DNA from: Prosopocoilus inquinatus
Lineage: Eukaryota; Arthropoda; Insecta; Coleoptera; Lucanidae
DNA length: 64,000 nucleotides
Direction of reading: 5' to 3'
NCBI GenBank assembly: GCA_036172665.1
Contig: CM069880.1
Coordinates: forward strand, 9,116,501 to 9,180,500
A program made the translations under genes and the position numbers. The notes beneath the pieces are model-generated. The model worked only from the letters and a program-made list of their open reading frames with translations, was not told the DNA's origin and made no database searches. Shown piece by piece: positions 48,901 to 60,900 of this stretch (its first letter is position 1; every line of letters starts with the position of its first letter).

Positions 48901-51900
48901 GTTTCTTTAGTTAACTCTAAAAGATAATAGTCATAAAATCCTACAACTTTCGCATTTAAAGTTTAAAACTCCTAAAATAAACCCTCTGGGCAGGGTGTTT
49001 GTCGCAAAAAAAACTCGCCTAAACTAATTTGGAAGTCCTAGCGCTCCCGAAATTATTTTGAAAAGTATTGAGCAATTAAAACGATTTAAAAACTTTTTTT
49101 CATAAACAAACCACTTGTTTTCTTTTTGATGACGTCAAATTATGTGATTCCGAACTCTACTGCAGCAAATCGGCTGCAATTTGTGACGCCTTGCACAATT
49201 TTAGGACAAAAAACAACCGCGCGATGTCGCTATCACCTGTTATAAAAGTAATAAAATATTTGTATTATCTAATACCGATTTGAAAGATATTTTTTAAAAT
49301 TACTTACTACCAGGGAAAAGAATTCAGGCCACTTAGTATTCGACACTTTTTACGTCGAATGTATTATTTGTTTCCGTCACCTTTCCGCAGCTCCGATGCA
49401 TCGAATAATTATTGAGTAGAAGAGGAAGAAGTGCAATGCGGAGCTTTCTCATTATACAGAGATTATTGTGGGCGGGGCTAATACAGTCCGAGTATTAAAT
49501 GTTCATATTGTTGGTGGCACAAGTGGCTTGAATTCTTTTCCCTGCTTACTACCAAAAATAATACTACCGTTTGTTAAAATAAATAAATAAATAAACAGAT
49601 AAACTTACTACCAAAAATAATACTACTGTTTGCTAAAAAAATAAATAAATAAACACAATTAAGATAAGAATAAGAAATTGTTCTATAAATATAGTATTTT
49701 TAACTTAAATTAAATTGGGATATAAAAAATATAAAATATCCACAGAAATAGAGCAACGCTGCCGTCGTCCTCTATTGTAAAATAGTTGAAATGCACTCAA
49801 ACGTATAGTGTTCTGTAAATCAAAGCGCGCAATAGCCCACTCTATTTAATTCCCTGCAATCTATTCAGCCTTTTGGAACTAAAGTGCGCAAAAGTGTGAA
49901 GAGAATAAATAGAGCGAACGGAATTGGACGCTGCTAATCAATGCTAAATAGTCGAGAAAAAAATACCGGTCGTTGAGTGAAACCGGAATCATACAAATTA
50001 ATTCAGATAAATGGATCAGCGCTTTCTATCTTGTCAATTTGAAACAATTGCCTGTATGTTTTTTCACTACCACGTAACAATTTGGCACTGCGAATGTATG
50101 TATGTATTTCTTCATATAAAAAAAAAATTAAAATACATAACTTAATATTACAGTTACTTCGCCCCTCCTAATACTAAAAAATTGAAAAGTTTCACGTTAA
50201 AATAGATAATAATAAAACGCTAAGTGATGATAAAATAATTAATAAATAAACTAGTTTATTCTGTTGTATAATCTATGTTTATATTTTTGTTTAACAGGAT
50301 GTTATATCGATTAATTTAGTGTATTATTAATTGGATTAAGCAGAGAAGTCGCTGTTGTTAATTTGATTTCGGTGATTTCAAATAATAAATAAGTTCGCTA
50401 ATATTTAGTCAATTTGATAAAAATAATATTGATAATTGAAATAATTTAATAAATGTTGTTATCTAAAACTGTGATACAACAGTTTTAATCATTTAGGGTG
50501 GTATTAAATATGTTTTTCTTATGCTTACTCTGCATGAGTATATCAAAGCGATTGTTTCTTTTTTTCATGTAGTAATCTTTGCTATGCGAAATTCTTGGCA
50601 TATCTCTGGGAACTCCTCGAGTTAATTCGTCCTGTCTTGCCTTTTCAGCATCCTTCCTTTACTTGCGTTTATTACACAAAGGCCACTTAGAGTTTTATTC
50701 TTCAAAGTATTTTCTCACTCGTGCCATCTCTCATTTATTTTTAGTCTCGCTTCTTCCGACCACTTTCGAGTCTCGTTTTAAACATCAAAGGATTTTTTGC
50801 GAATCAAAAAGAACGTTTTTTTGTTCTTGATGGGGGATAAACAAGGGGTTTCTTTTTCTTTTTTTTTCTTTTCTTTTTGTGACCTGGCAGAATTTTTGAG
50901 GATTCGATGGGGTAGTCCTCGACTTGGAGTTGATTTCTAAGATGAAATTATGCGTCCAGATCTTTTAAAATTTTGAAGTTCAACAAACTAAAGCTTTTGC
51001 ATTTCCTGATTACATTTTGCTAGGAAGTTGCGGTTCGGGGCATTCTCCGAGAAACAGAACATAATCCGGGCGGCGCCGGAAAAGGCGCATAGACATCGAT
51101 TAGTCCTACGACGTGCCCTAACGTAAATTAAATTGACAGTGTACTATAAGAAATCATGTGCAGTCTCTGTTATCTTGTGCTAATTAGGTACATGATAAAT
51201 TAGAATGGCCACCGGCAACGGAATTATGTCTTTGGCGCTTCCCGCTGACATTTCTCCCGGCAGAGAAGTGGGAACTTCGACTTCCCCTCGGAGGGCTGTC
51301 AGTCCTCTTCTTGAAGTGCGAAGACCTCATTGCACCCTCAACTGTGACAACTGTAATGCCATTCTTGAAGACCGCTTCAGACATCTAAGTAATTTTTTTC
51401 AAGTACTTATTTAGGTATAGTAGAAGATAAACCAGAGTAAACCCGCTTACACTGTTTATTTCGCATAGCAAAACAATGAGGGAACATCTTGAAGCTTCTT
51501 CTATCGAAAGCGAGAAAATTCCTCTTCCAATGGAATCCCAACTTGCTAATCACACGTCCCTTTTCTGCACGTGGTTCCAAAAAAAAAAAAAACATAGGGT
51601 TTTCGCTTGCTCCAAATTCGTTTTCGATTTGGGCATCATCCCCCCGAGGCTTTTCCAATTTTCAATTGGTGCAAACTGTGTTTTCAGCCTAATTAAATTC
51701 CCGAGCATGCAAAATAAAGCTTGGCATCTCCTTAAGTAAATTAGATTAATTTCGAGAGGTAATTTCGTGAGGTGTTTAAACTAATTAGGATGGAAGCAGG
51801 TAAAACATCGAAACTCTACCTTAAAGTGTAACAAAACAACTAAACTTCAATTAACTCGGCTTTCACCTCGGGTCTCATTAGCTGCTAATGACGTTATGAG

Positions 51901-54900
51901 TCATGATGGGAAGAAGAAAATAAGGGATATATTTTTGGATTCGTTGTCAGGGTGAAAGTTGTAAATAAGACCAAGGACAAGAAATGTTTTTTAAACACGA
52001 CTTTCAGAATATTGGTTTTCGTCGTCAGAGTTTACCTTTATTTATTTTACTTCAGTTGGCTACAGTTTGTTTAGAATTCGTTAACGTAAACAGAAAAATA
52101 TGTGCAGTAAGAAGTAATACGATCGTACTAAAAATGGAGACAGAAACAAATTATAACAAATATTAGAACAATTGTACGAACATTTTCTACAATTTGTTTC
52201 TGTGTCTATTTTTTCTATAAGTTTTTTTGAAGTGAGAAGACGCTTTTAAGTACGTTTATTACTTGAGGGATTGCTTTGGTAGTTGACCTAAAAAAAAAAA
52301 ATAGAAATAAATTCGAACGTAATCATAATCTAATTTTCGAAACTGTTAATTAATTGATCAGAATCTTAAAAAATTGAAATCCGACTAAACTGCATATTTT
52401 AATAACCCAACCGATTTTCAGTGTTATCTCCGAAGGAAACCTCTGAAACGTAAAATTGTTAAATAAAGTTTGTTCAGTTCTCAACGTCGGTATAGAAAAA
52501 AATAATCCGGGGGATAAAGATTTGGTTTCTTGAAATTCAGCAATCTAATACGTCCGATTAAATAAAATCATTCTTATTTAGATTGAATATCGGCGAGAGG
52601 ACTTTATCCATTAATCCTTCGTCTTGGCGAAATCCCATCGAAATTGCTACCGAAATTTAATACAACTATCATTTTCTTGTCACGGACGGGAACGACATAA
52701 TTGAAGGCATTAGATCGGCCAAACAATATTCCACCAATTTCAAGATTTATCTTCTATTTGCCCAACCAAATTTATTATTTAAATAACAAACGAGCCGAAC
52801 TGAATTATAATGAAATGACATGTTAATTAATTTTGGTACAGGTTTAATACTAATACGTTATAATTTAAACCCTCTTTTAACATGTTCAAATTTCATGTTA
52901 ACGAGAGAAAATGTAAATGGCACGCGGTGAATAATTGAATATCCATTATATATTGACGTCCATTATTCTGTAAAGTAAAGAACTCTTCCTCTGTTTCCTT
53001 TTTATTTGTCGTTATCCTTTCTGAAATATTTAAAATCTGTTTCGAGTTAAAATTCGGCGTATTGAAAATCACATATATTTTCCAAGCCCTGCTCGGGTTT
53101 AACAAAATTATTACCCCAGAGAAAAACTCTTTATGGACGGGGAATCTTTCGAAAGAAAAAAAAAATACCAGAAAAAAGGAAATTATTTATTTCTTTAACT
53201 AAATTTTCACTATTATATACGTAAAAGAAAAAGTTAATATAATTTTACTAACTATTGTGTCCGTAGAATTAAAAAAATAACAATACTCTCATGTCCAATA
53301 TACAGGGTGTTGAAAATTCTGTTTGCCAAATTTTTAGGGCAAGTAAAGAAGGTCAAAATAAGACTTTTTTGTTATATAACATAGGGTAGGAAATTAATAA
53401 TTACTTTTTAAAATTGTAAAAATGATTTAATATTGCAGAATACTGAAGAAATTATTAGACGAATTAATAAATTTTACCGAAGCCTTAAGGTTGTTCAATC
53501 TGAAAACTTATTAAATGATATATCGTATTAAAAATTTGCTTAATCGATACCATTTTGAGAAAGAGTAATTGCAGGAAATTGTTTTTGTCTACTATTTTTT
53601 GCTTTTGACAGTAAGCCCTTCAATTGGCCCCGAACAATGTGGATCATCTTCATTCCTATCTTGTGTAATTGTGACACGTTTATTTTGATGACTCACAAGA
53701 ATTGAACAAACACATTCTAGATTAATATTTGATGGAAAATTCAATACAATTAGCATTTTTTAGAATTTAAAATCCACAAAGAACATCAAAAAATTGTCTG
53801 TAAACAAATTCCGGGAACTTCTACGAAACCATGTGCAATAAAAAATTATTAATTTAATTACCTCGTTCTGGTATCTTAATATTTTTCTCAGTATTCTGCA
53901 ATATTAAGTCATTTTTACAGTGTTAAAAAGTAATTATTAATTTCCGTCCTTAAGTTATATAACAAAAAGGTGTTATTTTGGCCTCCTCTACTTGTCCTAG
54001 AAATTTGGAAAACGAATTTATCAACACCCTGTATATGATACATACCTACTTAAAGACCGTCTGGCACTATGCCAAATTTAGTACGAAATTTGCATGATAA
54101 ATTGTATAACAAATTTGGTACAAACTTTACATTCGCAAAATTAAATATTAAAAACATGTTCTAAAAGCTGTGAAAATTTTTGAAGTTGGTTCTTCGTTAT
54201 TTACTTTTTCCATTCGTGACGAAGCTATAAATCTATAGCGAAACGTTGAGTGTGTTCCCATTATATTTCTGTCCGGTTCGAGATTAAAAAAAAACTTTGT
54301 ACTTGTAAAAATTCTGTACAAAAAGTGCGCAGAAGCTTACTGCGCAACTCCACGTTGATTTTCACATTGGCGGCAATTTCACGTGTGAACATAGCTTGTG
54401 ACATAATGAAAGTGTGTATATATGCAACTGTAACTTGTAAAAATAGCATACTTTAATTGATATATCTTGGTCAAGAGAACTTAAAGTCTCAGTTATTAGC
54501 AGGAAAAAGAATTCAGGCCACTTGTTCCGCGAACGGTACGAAAATTTAGTACTCGCAGTGTATTAGCCTTGCCTAGAATAATTTCTGCGAAATGCGAACG
54601 GTTGTATTACAGTCTTTCCCCTCCCTTTCAATAACAATTCGATGCGTCAGAGCCACAGAAATGTGGTACGAGTAAACAATACATTCAGCGTAAAAAGCGT
54701 CCAGTACAAAGTGGCCTGAATTCCTTTCCCTGGTTATTAGATAGTGATATACATCCCTATATATAAACAAGGTTATGTTGACCACATATCTAGTATGGTT
54801 TCCAACACCGCAAAATTAAAAATCCCCATGTATTCGATATATTGCGCAGGCGTTCATATAATTTTTGATACAAAATTTATTGATAGTGTCATGCAGAATA

Positions 54901-57900
54901 ATTATTTTTAACCAAATTTTTGTTCATGTTTTTTAAAGAAATTTGGATTAACATTTTATTATTAAATTTTGTACTAAATTTAGCACAGTGTCAGACGGCC
55001 TTTAGAAGTAAAAAAATAACAATTTTGTACTAGTTCCATTTAATGCGTACATAACAAAAAGAACATAATTTAGAAGTAAAAAAATAAGAATTTTGTACCA
55101 TTTGCATTTAATGCGTACATAACAAAAATAACATAATTTTACTATTTTATTATGTACAATGTACAATTTTACTTAACCTGTGGGTCTGGTATTTAATAAA
55201 ATTGCCAGACAACAATAAAAATATTTTAGAATATGTTTGATATATAATTTTTTTTTTTTGCTGGGATAAAATTTATACAGTGTTTCGAGCGATCAAAAAT
55301 TGTCGATCACATCATGAAGTTTTATTATTTAATGGCGAACGCGCAAATTAATTCTCAAATCAAGTCTGTACGTGCAGATGACGCAAATGATTTAATTAAG
55401 CTTTGGTTTGAGCTCTGCTGCTGCCGTTGTACAGCAGAATTAATTTAATCCTTAATGCCGCGAATATTTCTGAAACAAAAAGCCCTCCCGGTATATCGCG
55501 AGCACTTGAAAAGTGAAATTTTTCGTCAAAGAGAATAATTTTTTTATGGCAACAAAATGCTTCAGAAAAAATTAGCAGCGCCTTGTTAAAAGAATTGATT
55601 AATCAACAAAGTAGCTCCGGTTACACGCGAAGTAATTTATTTTGTATGCCACGTTCAAAAGAAAACCGAAATTAATAAGCGGCCGTCACCACTTTGTTGT
55701 CAAAATATAATCGATGACATAAAATCGGTAAAATTTACACGGAGCTCTAGCGAAAATATTAAGTGTTTTAGCTTTGTCTGATCTCGACATTTTAATCTCT
55801 CGTGTTTGGTCGGTGAAAAAATTCAATTTGCTTCTTTCTCTTTTAATGCCCAGCTTTAATCAATGAATTAGCAAGTTCAAAGGGCTAAAAACTACCTTTG
55901 AATTCATTTGCAGCGCAAAAAATGTTCATGCATGTTCGGTTTAATTAAAAATTAAAATCTTGAAAGCGCACTCTGTTAATATTGACCCTAAAATTTAATC
56001 CTTTTGCTTTTTTTTTATCTCCTAGCTTTTTCGGTTCGAGGGAAATTTTCCGGAAGCTTTGACTAGCTAACTCGATTTCAATATATTTCGAGCAAACGCG
56101 CGAGCGAAAATACAATTACGATTGCTCGACTGAACGAATGCATTACCGAACGCAGCCAGGCTAAAGCCGGCGCCACACGTGCGGCATTCAACGAATTTTC
56201 ATCAAATAATTAACGGGGATTGTGGGGGGGGGGGGCTACAAATAATAGGTACAATTGTAATCGGCATCCTTTTTTGCCCGTATCCGTGTAAACACAACTT
56301 GCGTATGTATATCCATAAACTCCGAGACACCCTGTGCAGCGTCATTTCTTTCCGAACTCTCCAAGAAGCAACAGGTGGGGCCTCTTCAATGCTTCAGCCT
56401 GCCCTAAGGTAACAAATCATCATCACACAATCATTACTTTCTGTTTGATATTTTATTTTATTTTCTTCTTTCGATTTGGTTTCATTAGATTTATTTTTGA
56501 ATCAATAATTTTGGTTTAGCCTAGGTTATCATTTTTCTTTAGTAAATTATTTTTCTTTCCCGTTGGCAAACGTTGCTTTTATTTCAACTTTCCACTTAAT
56601 TTAATTAATTTTTTCTAAACTATTCGTATTTGCGACAACAGATCGTATTAAATAATTTCGGTGGATATTTGTTGTTTTTTTAATATTTTTTTGGAATTCA
56701 TAAAAAAAGATTCGCTTATTAGTTGAATTTTATTTTTTAAACTACCCATGTATTCAAATTAATGAAAATAGTTTACTAATTTATTTGTATTTTCATTTTT
56801 GCCGTAATTATTTTTATTTTATGATATATTTGAGTTCGCACGGAATTAAATGATTTTGATTTGTCCTGGATTTTAATTTATTTTAACTTATATTTCGCTT
56901 AATTTTCCTTGTTATTTTCTAAACTTGGTTTAGCCAGCACTTTTGTCTTTGATTAATAATTTTTTTTTAAACTATCTACGGTGTCACCAAATTAAATGAA
57001 AAGGCGTCTGTAAAAATTCTATTTATTATCCGATTTGAACTTTGAACTTTTTTTTAAGACAGAGAATTTGAAACTGGTTCAGAATTCAGAAATTAGGTTT
57101 AATTCTCAAATGTATTCCATACATCAAAAGTGGTTAAAATTGATTAGCGATTTTTTAATTGAAATTTAAATTTAACTGGTGCAAAATTCAGAAATTAGTT
57201 TTAATTGTCAAGTGTATTCCATACATCAAAAGTGGTTAAAATTGATTAAGCGATTTTTTAAATTAAAATTTGACTACTTCATTTTAAGATTTGTGAAAAA
57301 AAATGCTTATTATTAAAATAAAAGATTTATAAAACTAATTTTGTTGTAACTCTTTTAGGGTAATAGACATTTTTTCACGAAATTTAATTTAAAGTATTCC
57401 TAAATCCAGAATCGTAGTCAGATTTTAAGTAAAAAATCGGTAGTCAATTTCATTTTTTAGATAGACATAAATTAATTTCGTAGAGAAACTCAAAAAAACC
57501 CATGAAGAAATCAATAAAAAAAATATTTATTAGCCTCTTCGATAAAAAAATACATGTTTACAATTTTGTGTGTTTTGTTTCGTTTTCCGCCAATTTTAGT
57601 TGACTTATACTTTTCTGACGTTATTCAAACAATATAAAAATGCGCAACTATGAATGAATTTATTTCAAGAAATAACCACGACCTTTTTAATTTATGCAAC
57701 GTAACGTAAAAACATTCGTTACGATTTTTTATTTACAGAAATATCAAATGCCATTTTTATTCACGCTTTGATTTGTTTTCCTTGTATAGGGTGATTCAGA
57801 ATAAGTGCCCGATCCGTTTAGAAGAAGCGTATTTAATAGGGTCACTCAAGTATGAATTTGTAAGAAATAAATTTATCAGAGACATTCCAAAAATCAACCT

Positions 57901-60900
57901 CCTCGTTAAATTTAACGGACCATTGCTATGGTAAATGGTAACAACCAATTATAAGGCTTTATGAATGATCGTTACCATAGAAACACATCTTTAAATTTAA
58001 CGTACTCGATACAGAACAGACCCTTTTACCTGTTTGTTTAATTGCTAATAGGTGAATGAAAAATGCATTTTTGGTTATTTTTCTCAGTGTATACCACCAC
58101 GGATTGCAAGCCATTACTGTAACAGAAAACCGCAAGCTAGGTTTTATATAACGTCTTTTCGATTACCGTTCGTTAAATTAATGATCTTCATCGTTTGGGT
58201 TATCTTATTTCAGTTGCTAATAAGGGCCAATTATCTTACGAAACCGACTTCTTTTTCTGATGGAAAATCGAAACAAGACGTGGTTACGACTACCCATACG
58301 CGGTATAAAATATTGAGTTACGTGAAATTGGATTCCTTTCAGACTGAAATTATCGGGCTAGTAGACAATGCCTTCGTTGGTAGCTTTCCTTAACCAGCTT
58401 CGGGCTATGTCTGTAGAAGAGAAGGGAAATGTCTCGCTAATTAATATAAGTCATTTTTAAATTAGTTTAGCAATTAGTTTCATGCACGGTATGGTACAAA
58501 ACACGATTTGCACGTATAATATTGGACAGTTGTAAATTCAATTTAAAAGTCGCTGTCTTTGTTGGACTTCTTCAGGATATATAATAATAGTCGTTATTCT
58601 GAAGAAGTTGTTGACGCACAGCGAAATGTCGCATTTTAAATTGAATTTGCAGCACTTCGACAAAATAAGAAGGTATACATGTTTACAGTTTTGCTTCGAT
58701 ATTTTCCAAATAATTGGCTATTTTCCGCCAATTTTAGTTTACCTGTATATTTCCGATGTTATTCGAAAAATATCAACGCGCACATCTCTGGATTTTTATA
58801 TTTATTTCAGGATATTTTTGATTTCGCATCGCAAGGTAAACAATTTCTTTTTTCACAGAAAATATCAAGTGCTATTTTCTCTTACGCTTTGTTGACTTTA
58901 ACGATCTCCACATGTTTTTATTGAAAAGACCAAATACATCTCGGTATTTCCCTCTTGTTGAATTATTTTTATTTTTATTTTTTATTTTTTGCGGAATATG
59001 ATAACGAAACGTGCCTTCGTGCTTTTGGTTACCATGCAACCAATGACTACCGTAACAAAAAACCACAAGCCAAGTTTTATATAACGCCTTTTTCAATTAC
59101 CGTTCATTAAATTAATGATCTTCACAGTTCGAGTTATTTTATTTCAAGAGCTAATAAGGGCCAATTATGTTACGAAAGCAACTAGGAAAACTCAGAGAGA
59201 GAGAGAGAGACGTGGTGTGAGCCTTACGCAAGTTAAAATATTGAGTTACATGAAATTCGATTCTTTTAGTTTGAAATTATCGAAATTATAGAAAATACCC
59301 TCGATGGTAGATTTCCTAACTACCCTCCGAAGAGAAAAGTAGTGGCTCCGCAGCCAACGCCGGTTTCACACACCGATCTTCTGTGATGTGATGCGGATTA
59401 GAATATTCCTCTTGTTATAACGGTAAATTATATTACATAATAATATTTTTAGGAATCAGGCACTTTAAAATATTTTCACTTCTGCTACAGCACTTTTCAG
59501 TTTCCGAAATACTTTCTTGGATTTGGATTCTGTTTAAAAAATGTAACCTAAATGTAAGTTGCAACTTCATTATATTAAATCACATGTTTCTTTTGATAAT
59601 GCAAAATTAAAGATTAACCGGCACCGGTTGCAAAGCCACTTACTTTTAGAAAATACCTAGACTAGTTGCAAACCAGAAACAAAAAAAAAATCTGACATAT
59701 TCAAAATGTAATGTGGCGTTTAATATAAAAAAAAATTAATTAAGCTTGTTGGTTTTGACGAATATCAAGAGGAGAAAAAGAAAGTAGATATTTGGAATGG
59801 TTGGATATAAAAATTAATTGTTTAGATTTTATAAAGTAACTGCAAAATGGCTGCAGGCATAAAAAAAATTGGGATATTTGGGTTTTTCTTTTTATAGAAA
59901 TTGTCGAGGCAATAAAAAATGGCCCCGACAGTGGATTCCCTAATCCTCCTCGACCCTTAATCATTGAAAACACATGCGATGAAGAAGTCTCCTCCCTTAT
60001 GAAACGCTGCTGGGCAGAAGACGCCGCCGACAGGCCAGATTTCACAGCTCTAAAAAACACAGTGCGAAAACTAAATAAGTAAATATATGAAAATTTGTCT
60101 GGTTGATTCTTTTTTTTTAAATAAAAATTTCGAAGGGAATATGACAATGGAAGCATACTTGATAATTTGCTCTCTCGGATGGAACAATATGCTAATAATC
60201 TGGAAACTTTGGTGGACGAAAGGACTGCCGATTACTTAGAAGAAAAGCGAAAGTGCGAGGAGCTACTTTACCAACTTCTCCCCAAAAGCGTTGCCCTCCA
60301 ACTCATCACCGGGGAATCCGTCATAGCTGAAACTTTCGATCATGTCACCATATATTTCAGCGATATCGTCGGTTTCACGGCCCTCTCGGCTCAAAGTACA
60401 CCCCTGGAAGTTGTCGATTTGCTCAACGACTTATACACATGTTTTGACTCCGTTATTGGGGGCTACGATGTATATAAGGTAAGCCAATCTCGGACATATC
60501 GATTACTATCCAGTTGTTCCGCTTGACATAATTCATCAGGGAGAAGGCAGTTAATTAAAATTTAAACACTTCCCCGATCAAACGAGAAAGCAAATTAAGC
60601 GTCCTCTTCAAATTATTTAAATACAGGGTGTTCTCGTAAAGCGTGTTTCCTTACGAAAATACCTCATGAAAATGTTTTATTTGTTTTTGGCAATTTAATA
60701 CAGGTTGAGACAATCGGGGATGCGTATATGGTAGTTTCTGGTTTACCGGAAAGGAACGGTAATATGCATGCAGCGGAAATCGCTCGTATGTCTTTAGCTC
60801 TCCTGAATGAAGTTAAGACCTTTAAAATTCGACATCGTCCAGAAGAGCCATTGAAACTGAGAATAGGTATCCATACCGGACCCTGCGTGGCTGGAGTCGT

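Larger units (their letters stand above)
54051..55004. mobile_element. 954-bp element with TAAAGACCGTCTGGCAC ends, hosting two other repeats
   Basis: The left end is TAAAGACCGTCTGGCACTAT, then AAATTTAGTAC. The right end, inverted, is TAAAGGCCGTCTGACACTGT, then AAATTTAGTAC. Inside lie a GCTATA-hairpin repeat (54216-54310) and a complete M6 MITE (54499-54733). The outer element therefore inserted first, or acquired them later. Confidence 0.78.
47852..59897 (+). other. Cyclase intron 11 (12 kb), host to nested transposons
   Basis: Donor GTAAGC at 47852, acceptor TTTTTATAG at 59897. It interrupts the pseudokinase domain between CCTAAAG and AAATTGTC. Items with clear structure are listed separately. 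No large coding gene was recognised, apart from one coding-like exon at 51205-51388. Confidence 0.85.

Noticed and set aside
58052..58393. 113-codon frame with a hydrophobic segment in cyclase intron 11
   Set aside because: The duplicate at 59040-59325 does not keep the frame, so there is no sign of coding constraint.
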